Shown piece by piece: positions 10,388 to 19,487 of a DNA stretch of 27,502 nucleotides. A program made the translations under genes and the position numbers. Numbering within the stretch: position 1 is the stretch's first letter; each line of letters starts with the position of its first letter. This stretch comes from Blastocladiella britannica (lineage: Eukaryota > Blastocladiomycota > Blastocladiomycetes > Blastocladiales > Blastocladiaceae): the NCBI GenBank assembly GCA_025349905.2, contig MU624733.1:1-27502 (forward strand), given 5' to 3'. Under the pieces are notes generated by a model, which was not told where the DNA came from, made no database searches, and saw only the letters and a list, made by a program, of their open reading frames with translations.

Positions 10388-11640
10388 TCATCTCGTCACT
10401 GGCGCTGCTTGGCGATGCGGCAGTGCCTTGATCGGTGGATATATTCGGCGTGCGCGGGCGGACGGCACGTTGCGCTGAGAGATATTAGTGGGGTTAATGT
10501 TGTGAATGATTGAAGGATCCAAAAATTGAAATACGAATGGAGCGGCAGCGTCCAGGAATGGATTTTCAGCGTCTGCATGCGGGGCAGGCCTAATCAGCTG
10601 TACCGCTGGGCCGTGCGGGGCCACGATGCCGAAAAATGTCACCTTCAATACCATGGAGACGACCATGAGTTCTCCTCCAGTCGCTGCTTGCAGCGACTCC
10701 CGGATGATGGCATGAACGAGCCAGTGACTTGCACATGGTCTCCCAGGTGAATCCATGGAGTGACGTGGTTGCTCTCGAAAGAGTTGTGATCCTGTACCAA
10801 GTAAAAAAGCAGCAAAGAAAAAAGAATTGAAAACATACAAAAAGTACGCACCGTAATTTCGCAATAAACGCGCAGATCACCATGGGGCCTCTGCCCTCGC
10901 GTTTGTCGGGTGGCTCTGGAGAAAGCCGAGGTCCTTTTGGGCGTTTCCCAATGGTGATCAACACAGGCGCTTGATTGCCCAGGGCTTCGTTGCTGCTCCA
11001 ACAGTACCCCGAGAAAGCAATGGTCGCATCTGGTGAGGGATCCGGAGCAGCTTGAACAAGGACAAAAATGCGGGCATACTGCTATGTGACGCTAAGTCGT
11101 TCGTCAGGCAGGGTGGCCCAACGATTTTCGGGACAGCGAGAGTACTACGGCGCATGAGGTAGAAGTCGTTGTGTCATGGGCGTCCGTGTGTGACGTGCTG
11201 GGCAGTACGGGCAAAAGGAGCAAGAGCACAAGTTGCGGCCAGGGAGGACGCGGTTGGCGTCGGAGTCGTATGCAGAGCGCCCTTGTACGTCACGCGGATA
11301 GCAGAAAAACGACATTGCGCTCCAGCAGACTTCTTCACGCAGCTCGATACGTGGTGGAACGCGTGAGTCTGGATTTGGCGCAAAATGACAGTCTGCTGGA
11401 TGGCCTGCACTGCAGCATTGTCGATATACACAGTGGAGCCAAATTGGACCATGCGAGCGGCCCTGTCGGTGCATAGTTGTTGTTGATCGGCAGGCAGTGC
11501 GTGGATCGCCGTCGTTGCCGGTGCGGTACCAATTCGTGAGGTGAAGAGCGTGGAAAGAGAATAAATGCAAGGGATCAAGCGCCAAGTTTAAAGGAGCAGA
11601 CAAAGATGAGAGCGCTGGCACCCAATTGACGTTGAAGTGT
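10388..11640 (-). other. Possible minus-strand gene or relic, unrecognised
   Basis: Several minus-strand open stretches look partly coding, but I could not join them into one gene. One good intron candidate lies at about 10793-10851: donor GTGCGTAC, a long pyrimidine tract and acceptor TTGGTACAG. Splicing it in frame joins GDLRVYCEIT to DHNSFESNHVTPWIHLGDHV, and the frame then stops within about 60 codons. A second frame is open from there to 10388 (GGELMVVSMVLKVTFFGIV and on), as if a one-base shift separated the two. Further upstream, 11174-11578 holds an open stretch containing MVQFGSTVYIDNAAVQAIQQ. The alternating beta-like pattern is compatible with an OB fold, but this is only an impression. 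It may be a decayed gene, a gene with unusual splicing, or noise. Confidence 0.25.
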
Positions 11641-12207
11641 ATGCCGTGTCCATTCGAGGAAAATAAAAGCGCGCATCGGATTCGATGGTTTGCTAAATCG
11701 GTTCACAACTCAGCAACGCACCACCGTCGCCGGACCAATTCGCCCCGGTCGTTTGTTTGCTGGCGATATCAGAGGCAGAGCCCATACCCGCGGCATTGCT
11801 CGCCGTTTGAGTGTCCATCTTTCTCATGCTAAAACCTGAGGACCACGGACGTCCTCCTCAAGTACAGCGTGTGGTGTGTGTGGTCACCGTTGAGGATCAG
11901 CATCTCTATAACCATCCAGTCCAGAATATTTTTCGATAAACCACAAGGTGGAGTGGGCCGCCCTGGTAAAGTGATAATGAAATGGGAGGTTATTATGTAG
12001 GAATGACGTCAATTCCCGTTTTGATTTCCCATTTAGCGTTCAAAAAGCCCACATGACATTTTGTTTCAGACCAAAATTCAAAATTCGAAAAACGCAGCAG
12101 GCTTTTTTCGATCACTGCGATCGATTTCGCCATGCCATAATGCCCTATGGCTTCGTGCTACGTCTTGGCGAAAAATGCGGTGACCCCGCCAGCACGCATG
12201 GCCCACG
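11641..12207. other. Intergenic region before the carboxypeptidase gene
   Basis: About 570 bp with no frame that looks coding on either strand. It is more AT-rich than the neighbouring exons, as expected for a promoter region. Nothing else is recognised. Confidence 0.5.
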
Positions 12208-12215
12208 CTATAAAG
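12208..12215 (+). promoter_or_regulatory. Candidate TATA box of the carboxypeptidase gene
   Basis: CTATAAAG lies about 86 bp upstream of the carboxypeptidase ATG at 12301, in an otherwise GC-rich stretch. Distance and sequence fit a TATA element with a short 5' leader. Regulated secreted enzymes often have TATA promoters. Not proven. Confidence 0.5.
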
Positions 12216-12300
12216 AGGGCAACAGCCCACTACCAACTCAAGCGCGCTTAATCATTGCAGTTCCTTGATCGCAATATACAAGACTAGACGGTTTAAAAAA

Positions 12301-14006
12301 ATGACCAAGCTGATTCCGATCCTTGTTGCCGCGCTTATGCTGGCCCAGGCCACCATGATCTCGGCCTTGCCATCTGCTGCTCCTGCTGGCAAGTACACTG
12401 GTGCGTTATCAAACATGATCCACATCAAAAGAACAAACACTCACATTCCAAATAATGTAGGACACCAAGTGGTGCGCATCACCAACCCGTCGGCGCAGCT
12501 GATCGCCTCCATCTCCACCGCTGGACTCGATGCGTGGGGCCGCGGTGAAAACTTTATTGATCTGCGCGTCTCGCCCGAAGTGGGTTTGACCAAGATTGAG
12601 GCCGCCGCCGGCGGGCCCGTGCAGTCGTCGGTGATTGTGCCCGACCTGCAGAAGCTGATTGACGACGAGCGTGCCCAGCGCTCCACCGTCCACGCCTCGG
12701 CAGCGGGTGTCCCCCTCGACAAGTCGTACTTTAACAGCTACCACCAGTACGCCGACATCAAGACGTTCCTGTCGGGCATTTGCTCCAACGCGGGCTCGGG
12801 CAAGTGCACGTGGATCCCGTCGATCGGCAAGTCGCTGCAGGGCACCGACATCTCGGCCCTCAAGCTCGGGACTCCTTCGTCGACCAACAAGCCGCAGATC
12901 TACATCCAGGGATCGCTGCACGCGCGCGAGTGGGCCGCGTCGTCGACGGTCCAGTACATTGTCTACCAGCTGCTGACGGCGACCGACGCCAAGACCAAGG
13001 CGGTACTGGACACGTTCGACGTGCACGTTGTCCCGCTGTCCAACCCGGACGGATACGCGTACACGTGGGCGAGCAACGGCGACCGGTTGTGGCGCAAGAA
13101 CCGTCGCGATAATGGCGACGGCACGTTCGGCGTCGACCTGAACCGCAACTACGAGTACCACTGGGACGTGTCGGGCGGCGCGTCTGACAACACTGACGAC
13201 GAGACGTACCGTGGACCATCCGCCGATTCCGAGCCCGAGACCCAGGTGCTGTCGGCGTACTACAAGTCGCTGGACCGCGTGACGGCGGCCATTGACTTCC
13301 ACACGTTCTCGCAGCTGATCTTGCGTCCTTGGGGCGACACTGACGTGCTGCCCGTCCACGACAAACAGTACGTGGACATTGGGACCCAGATCCACAACAT
13401 CATCAAGGGCGTGTCGGGACTCAACTACGTCTCGGAGCCCAGCATCTCGCTGTACCCGACCACGGGCACCGCGTCCGATTTCTTTTACTCGGTGAAGAAG
13501 ACGGGTACCGATGGGAAGGCGATTCTGCCATATGGGATCACGATCGAGCTGCGGCCCGACGCCAACCAGGGCAGCGACGGGTTCATCCTGCCGCCGGCGC
13601 AGATCATCCCAACCGGCGACGAGATTTACCCGGCATTTGTCGCCTACGCCAACTACTCGCTGCAGAACCGGCTGAACCCGTCGGGCGGCGTGTACCCGCC
13701 GCCGGGTCCTCCGTCGTCGTCGACCACCACCGCCACGTCCACTGTACACCTGTTTCATATATCTTTGAACTGGACTCGTGCTCACCTCAAAACAATGTAT
13801 GTAGTCGACCAAGACCTCGACGTCCACCAAGACCAGCACCAGCACCAAGACCACCACCACCAAGACCAAGACCACGTCGACTGTGACGCCTACGCCGACC
13901 GACACTTGCCCTGTATGTTTTTTTTTCTTCATTCGCATTTCTGTAAAGGAAGTAACTCACCTTATCAATTTGAATCCAAAATCAGTGGTGGGACTGGAAC
14001 TGCTAA
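12301..14006 (+). CDS. Secreted M14 zinc carboxypeptidase with Ser/Thr-rich tail
   Basis: Metallocarboxypeptidase A-like enzyme that removes C-terminal residues from peptides outside the cell. Exons are 12301-12400, 12461-13743, 13805-13912 and 13986-14006, giving 1512 nt or 503 residues. A signal peptide (TKLIPILVAALMLAQ, then SALPSAAPAG) is followed by an M14 propeptide (to about 130) and the catalytic domain. The zinc ligands are His187, Glu190 (LHAREW) and His314 (DFHTFSQ). His187 to His314 spans 127 residues, as in bovine CPA (69 to 196). Substrate-binding Arg is in WRKNR and in DLNRNY (Arg262), and the catalytic Glu396 is in TIELRPD. After the domain comes a PPG stretch and about 40 residues of Ser/Thr/Lys repeats, probably O-glycosylated. 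The last exon, seven codons, gives WWDWNC and a stop, so the protein ends DTCPWWDWNC. Reading through intron 2 puts the tail in a His/Gln/Asp-rich false frame. Confidence 0.92.
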
Positions 14007-14021
14007 GTGCTGAAAGGAAAG

Positions 14022-14027
14022 AATAAA
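14022..14027 (+). promoter_or_regulatory. Candidate polyadenylation signal (AATAAA)
   Basis: AATAAA lies 16 nt after the carboxypeptidase stop codon. Its position suits a very short 3' UTR in this compact genome and supports the spliced stop at 14004-14006. Confidence 0.45.
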
Positions 14028-14136
14028 CACGCGCGATCGATTGATTTCACTGAAATACTCTTGAAAGACACAAAGGATGTATTCTGTTTTGGAAAAGGAC
14101 GTAAAAGGTAAATAAAATATAAAAGAAACGAAAATT

Positions 14137-15682
14137 TTAGTTGCCAAGTGCGCGCGACGGAAGGACCAAGTCGTCGTCCATCGCGGGGCGCGTGGGCAAG
14201 TTCAGGGTCTCGCTGCCAGGCACGGTAACCGCTGTCGGGTCGTCCTGCGCGGCAGCAGCAGCAGCGTCAGGGACAGTCGGGAGCGACAGGCTGGCGACCG
14301 ACTGGATCTTCTTTGTCCACCCCAGCGATGTCGTCATCTGCTGCCGGCGGTTCAACAGCAGCGGTATAGGTGGAGGGAGGAGCAGACATGGCATTGTCGA
14401 TCGCCACAATTACATCCTTGTTGAGCACCGCCTCCGCCGACGGCAAGTACGTAGTCGACGCGACAGGTTTGTCTGGAACAGCGATCGGGGCAAGAGGAGG
14501 AGACGCGCCGGATTGGCGTTGCGTAGATGGCGCCACTGCACAATGACGACAACCACGAGCACAAATACCAGGACACCAAGCGCGACCGGAAGCACTGGAA
14601 ACGATCCACCAGAGGACGGAATATCGCCGCCGATCGTGGGGTTGGTTGCGAGCGGCGCTGTAGATGGAGTCGACGTTGACGATTGGGTGGACGTCGATGA
14701 GCTGGTGCTGGTGGAGGTGCTGGTGGTCGTTTTCGGGCAATCGTCGATCTGGCGGCCATTAAAACAAGTTGGCAATCGATTCTTTCCGGCAAAGCAAACG
14801 CCAGACCCTCGCTGCGGAAATAGGCTACAAATTTCGCCAGTCCTTGAATCGCAAGGATAAATCCATGTCAGCGCCAAGGAAATCTCGACCATGACGCAAT
14901 AGAAAGGCGTACGAATCATGAGAATCCGGTGGGCGAGAGATATGAAGATCTGGAATACTTGGAGCTGATTGTTATCGAGCACTCTGCAAAAATCTCGAAA
15001 AGTGAGGTCTTGACCAGCCAAAGCCAGGCAAGGTCCGGAATATGGGAATGATATGCACAAGAAATCGAGGTTCAAGTTGTCGAGGTTTGCGGGGACGCTC
15101 CCACTGAGCTGTGCTCATTGTTTGCTGTGTGAGTTATCAATCTCAATGTAATGCGATAAACGAACAGTACAAATATTACATTGAGCCGCCCCATTGCGCC
15201 CAAGCTGGAAGGGATTGGGCCCTTTAATTGGTTGTTTGAAAAGTTCCTACTAACATTATGGAAGTATAAGTGACCTGATCACTTTAAGCAAAACGAAAAT
15301 CGAAAAAACAAAAAAGTACAGGTGACTCAAACTCTTCAGCTTGCCGATACTCTCGGGGATAGTGCCCGTCAATGGGCGAGCCACATGGTCGCTGTATTAT
15401 TAAGTTGCTGTGTGAATAAATCCTTCTTTCGGGTCATGAAAAAATGAGAGTGCGACATACAATGAGGATGATGGCAAAAACCCATCGAATGTTTCGTCGC
15501 CAAGGGCTCTGTGTGGTTCTTGCTTCTGTGAGAGAATGCTGTTTTCGTACAAATCTTGGACACTCCCGTTACTGCACCTGACCCCTGGCCACACAGCAAT
15601 CGGAAGGTGTCCTCGGCGCGGTGTATTTGAGCGCGTCGAAAACGTCGGACAAGCTTTGACACTCTGTGCTCAGAGTGGACAT
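14137..15682 (-). pseudogene. Decayed LRR single-pass membrane protein (copy A)
   Basis: Minus-strand relative of the intact LRR gene at 16365-18089, with the same layout. An LRR N-terminal cap (TECQSLSDVFDAL, then SDCC) is followed by 24-residue plant-type LRRs (e.g. LTGTIPESIGKLKSLSHL, LKGPIPSSLGAMG, LSGSVPANLDNLN), a Cys module (CSLFPQ, VCFAGKN, DDC), a Ser/Thr-rich stalk, one membrane span (FPVLPVALGVLVFVLVVVVI) and a cytosolic tail ending PSRALGN at 14137. Lesions relative to the intact copy are: a frameshift at 15592 right after the DCC motif; a repeat near 15100-15180 that cannot be spliced at the conserved phase-2 site and carries a TGA; frame changes near 14525 and 14300 in the tail; and extra sequence in place of the last short LRR exon. 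The ATG at 15682 is unsupported by a signal peptide. The lesions could partly be assembly indels. Confidence 0.6.
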
Positions 15683-16364
15683 TTTTTTTTGTCTATTTCT
15701 TCGGTTGAAGGAGCGTGCAAAAAAAAAAAGATGCTCGCGATACAACGGCAGCACCTGTCGACCCGCATCACAGGCCGAAACCAATCAAGGAATATACAAG
15801 ATGATATAACAATTTAGGCATGCAAGATCAGAAGAATTTTGTGTGGGAAAGAGAAGATACTCCTTCCCAAAAAAATTATGCGATACGCCACCACTGTTGC
15901 TGCAGGCCGGCGAGCCCCATTTTATTTTACCAAACATCCATCAGCAACCCGGAATATCAAAAGTAGAGTGTTTTGATCGTCAATATTTGACTTTTATCGA
16001 GTCGCTGTCACTTGGCCCAATATAGGCGTCGCCGCGATGGAAATAAAGCGACCGACCTCATGACCTGGCACTAAATGTACTCCGCAATTCCGTGGTTTTT
16101 TTTTTTTTTTTCGAAATCAGCGACTGGCTCTCAAACGCCAAGCGAGTGGCAGCGATCGCATTTCCCAACAGGACATGGGCTGGCGTGCAACCTCCTCCGT
16201 GTCGTTTGCTGTTGTCATTGTGCCGAGTGACTCCGATTGCAGCAAAGTTCAAGATTTTTCGCCAACAGCTTCTGTGTCCGCTGCATCAGTAATGCAATTG
16301 CCGCCCCCTGTTGTCTTCGTTTTTACTTCTTCTCCGTTATTCCTCTGATTTCGGAAAGAATATA
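15683..16364. other. Divergent intergenic region between the two LRR genes
   Basis: About 680 bp separates the starts of the two head-to-head LRR paralogs. It contains an A-rich run (15718-15729) and a T run (16095-16111). No signal-peptide exon could be assigned to either gene with confidence, though one could be hidden here: the intact paralog is expected to be secreted but begins MTTPASGRQC. For example, a donor GTAATG lies near 16288. Confidence 0.4.
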
Positions 16365-18089
16365 ATGACTACACCTGCGTCTGGCAGACAATGCCCTGAG
16401 CTCAAGGCCGTCGCAACCGCCTTGAAAGTGCCGATCGATTTGACGCCACCAGACTGCTGCAAATGGAATAGTGTTTTGTGTAACGATTATGGAAACGTAA
16501 CGAAAATGTACAAGAACTTTTGTCTTTTTTTCCAGATATATATCTCTCATTCAGAGGTGTGCACAGCATTTGGAACGTCAAAGGGGCCCCAGGTTATATC
16601 CCTGATGTCATTCAAAACTTGACGAGCCTGGAATATTTGTATGTATATCCAATCTATGGCTCACTTATTTTGTTGAGGCCGACTGATACATTTCCTTGAG
16701 CAGGAGCCTCCAACATAATGTCATAACCGGCACACTTCCCAGCGGATTGGGCCAGCTGTCCAAACTCATATATCTGTTGCGTACCTTCTGTTGTGGTGCT
16801 TCTATCAAGCCCTCTCACTCGTATGATCCTCGCGTGCAGATCCGTGTACGACAATCACATGGAAGGTGAGATCCCCGAGACGTTGGGCCTTTTGCAAAAC
16901 CTCCAGGTGATGTATGTATATCCCAGCGATCCATTTTTTTCTTTTCTCTTTTCAACTTCTTTACTCACCCCACATGGCACCAGTGATTTGTCGAGTAACA
17001 ATTTAACTGGGAGCATTCCAGCGTCCTTGAACAATCTTACCCGCCTGCAGGAGATGTATGTCCCATGAGCTTCTTTTTTTTTTTTTTTTTTTTTTTTTTT
17101 TGCATTTTATGAACTGATCGCATTTGTTGATATAGCTATTTAGACGACAACCAGCTCACTGGAGGCATTCCGGACCTGTATACATCGCATGTATTTTTTA
17201 TATTTTTCTGCAATTGATAACAAAAAAAAACTCACAATCGTAAAAAAAAACTGCTAGTTCATATTGCACACTCTTTCCACAACTCGATGCGTCAAAGCTG
17301 TGCTTTGGCGGAACCAACCGCACCGGGATCTGTTATGACCAGTTTACCAGGAATGGGATCAAGGACTGCAACCCCTTACCGCCTCCACCGGCAAATGCCA
17401 CTATCGCACCACCGAATGGAAGCGCCAGTGTCGTCATTCCCGCTGTTGCCGGCGGTGCGGGGTTTGCGGTGCTGGTCATGGCGGTCGTGATTGGCGTCCT
17501 GGTGCACCGCCTCCGCCAGGCCAAGGAGGCGGCAGCTGCAGCAGGTGCAACTTCTGGCCAGTCGTTTTTGTCACCGACCGTCTCTACCGGCATGGACAGC
17601 GCGACTATTACTGGGATTTACTGCGACCTGCCAGCAGACGACTCGTTGCGGCGGCCATTTGCGCTGCCGAGTAGTGGCACAGCGGGATCGCCAACACCAG
17701 CATCCATGGACGTGGTAGACGGGAATTCGACCCTCACGAGCCGGATTTTGCCAGACGGCAAGCGCATTTTGGTGGACCTGAATGCATCGACAGATACAGG
17801 TTCCACCATTGCCAGTCGTACACTCCCCACCGCCGGGCGGTTTCTGATGGGCCGAATGGCGAGCGATATGAATTCGTCCCTCGCGAGCAGCCGGATCTTG
17901 CCCACGAGCAGCCACCACCCGAGCACGGTCATGTCCTCGATCGACTCGTATGCAAGTAGCACCGGTTCCATGGCATCATCGCGGACTTCCCATGCTGACG
18001 TTGATTCTGACATTGTGGTGCTCCACAGTGGCCCGATCGTCGGGTACGATTTTGAAGAGCATGTCGGAGCATCAAGGAGGTTGTTGTAA
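16365..18089 (+). CDS. LRR single-pass membrane protein (copy B, intact)
   Basis: Exons are 16365-16507, 16555-16638, 16704-16775, 16840-16911, 16984-17055, 17136-17177 and 17258-18089, giving 1317 nt or 438 residues from this ATG. The order is an LRR N-terminal cap (CPELKAVATALKV, PPDCCKWNSVLC), plant-type LRRs of 24 residues (SLQHNVITGTLPSGLGQL, SVYDNHMEGEIPETLGLL, DLSSNNLTGSIPASLNNL, YLDDNQLTGGIPDL), a C-terminal Cys module (CTLFPQ, LCFGGTN, GICYDQF, KDC), a Pro/Asn linker, one membrane span (about VVIPAVAGGAGFAVLVMAVV) and a roughly 200-residue Ser/Thr-rich cytosolic tail with ILP/TLP repeats and no kinase domain. All introns are phase 2 at the same place in each repeat. It is probably a cell-surface recognition or adhesion receptor; the ligand is unknown. 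There is no signal peptide on this start, so an upstream exon is probable. Confidence 0.82.
17074..17101 (+). repeat. 28-nt poly-T run inside an LRR intron
   Basis: An uninterrupted T run lies in the intron between the fifth and sixth exons of the intact LRR gene (17056-17135). It is the longest homopolymer in the window, likely length-variable, and far longer than a normal polypyrimidine tract. Its true length may be uncertain because of sequencing slippage. Confidence 0.8.
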
Positions 18090-18768
18090 ATAATTCAATG
18101 GAGCGGAATGTTTTTCTTTGCCTTCGCCTCTGGCAGCGCTGGATCACGGTTCGAGAATCTCGCGCATTGACAGCTCATACATAATAAGCCAGATATGGCG
18201 AGCCGCGCAAATGGGATCCGTTCTTGTTGGGGCCGGATAACTGGCTTCAACTCTTCCACAAATCGTTTGCCAAAATCATGAATCTCGTTGACATCCCGGA
18301 CGGCTCTTTCAAAACAATCACGTCGGGACTCCATTGCAAGGCATTTGGTTCCATAATTTTTCTTTTCCTTTTGCTTGAACGGAACACTTGCGGCGTCGGC
18401 CCAAACCAATCAGCGATTGTGAGGTGATATATAATAGGTCAACATCAAGATCAGATCAATTTTGGTTTTGGGAAAGGAACTTGCCAAATTTCATCAATAT
18501 TCCTCCGGGCGCTGAGTCCGAGACGGGGTCCGATATTTTGATGCTCTATTGAGGCCCGATGGCGGGAGCGGGAGCGCATGCGCACGATCAATGACCAGAG
18601 CATCGCGGCGGTTGTTGTAAAAATATGAGTGACCATTAAATCCTTCTGTGTTTCTTGTACATTTGCATCTGAAAATAGGGTGAGGACGCGGATCCATGGG
18701 GACATGCGCGGTACTGGGTGGAGGATTGAAGTTGCTCTTGCGAAAAAATTATTCGGTTCGAATTTACC
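18090..18768. other. Intergenic region with unassigned minus-strand open stretches
   Basis: About 680 bp between the LRR gene and EMC5. On the minus strand two open stretches (18451-18705 and 18095-18409) have some protein-like character, for example FERAVRDVNEIHDFGKRFVEEL. Neither has an ATG in a good place, a recognisable motif, or splice sites I could join convincingly. They may be remnants of another gene or chance frames. The right end presumably holds the EMC5 promoter. Confidence 0.3.
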
Positions 18769-19317
18769 ATGTCGCCACCATCATCATCCTCAACTGCTGC
18801 CACCGGACCCGCCGCACCCTCATGGCTTGGCCGCATAATTCTGTCGTTTTCGCTGCTGCTGCTGATGCACGCGGCCTACTCGGCGTTTGAGCGTCCGTTT
18901 TATTCAATTTTACCAATAAATTCAAAACTGACATACCTCCAATGCCAGACATTTCGTGGCTCAAATCGGTCAACCGCGTCCAGGACGGGCTGACTGCGGA
19001 CGTATGATATTGTTATTTTTTTTATATTGACTTGCCCTCACAACTTAACCATATAAAAAATAGATCATTGCCCAGGCACTGGTGGCCATGGTCCTGTCGT
19101 TCTTTGGGGTGGCGATGGTCGCGGATCCGTTGCACGCGATTTCTCTCGAGAGTGAGCTGGGGAAGCTGTGCGTTTTGCTGTTTTTAACCATTTCTACTGA
19201 TACTCACTTGCAATATGTCGGTGATAAAATAAAAGGGAGTACGACGCGTTCGCAAGTCGCGCGTCGTACCATGCGTTCGGATCGCGGGCGGCGGCGTTTG
19301 GGCGATTCGTTCAATAA
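18769..19317 (+). CDS. EMC5: ER membrane protein complex subunit 5 (EMC5/MMGT)
   Basis: Small two-span subunit of the ER membrane protein complex, which inserts tail-anchored and multipass proteins. The family has also been described as a membrane magnesium transporter (MMGT). Exons are 18769-18892, 18949-19001, 19064-19167 and 19236-19317, giving 363 nt or 120 residues, close to human MMGT1. The first span is in LGRIILSFSLLLLMHAAYSAFEH, with the family's HAAYSAFEH signature created across the first splice junction. The second span is IIAQALVAMVLSFFGVAMVA. The C-terminus LEYDAFASRASYHAFGSRAA matches the family's short cytosolic end. Every junction keeps frame. The stop codon TAA lies inside an AATAAA hexamer (19313-19318). 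Confidence 0.88.
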
Positions 19318-19487
19318 AGAGATCTCGTCTTCCTCTTTTAACAGTTCCGGCAGGATCGAGCGCTCTTTTGTGTATGGGGTAGTGCGGCGGAGATGGGAGC
19401 ATCGAGGGGACGGTCGAGGGACGGGCTCGGATGTGGTCGATGTTGGATTCCGTTTCCTCTCTTCAAAATCATAAAGCACAAGGAAAA

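Noticed and set aside
12409..13938. 509-codon open frame on the minus strand
   Set aside because: Antisense to the M14 carboxypeptidase. Its translation is Arg/Val-rich low complexity, while the plus strand has all zinc and substrate residues.
13744..13990. His/Gln/Asp-rich C-terminus obtained by reading the carboxypeptidase straight through
   Set aside because: Good splice sites at 13744/13804 and 13913/13985 restore a Ser/Thr stalk and a short end in the proper frame.
18095..18705. Two minus-strand open stretches between the LRR gene and EMC5
   Set aside because: No ATG in place, no recognisable motif and no convincing splice pair, so they are not called as a gene.
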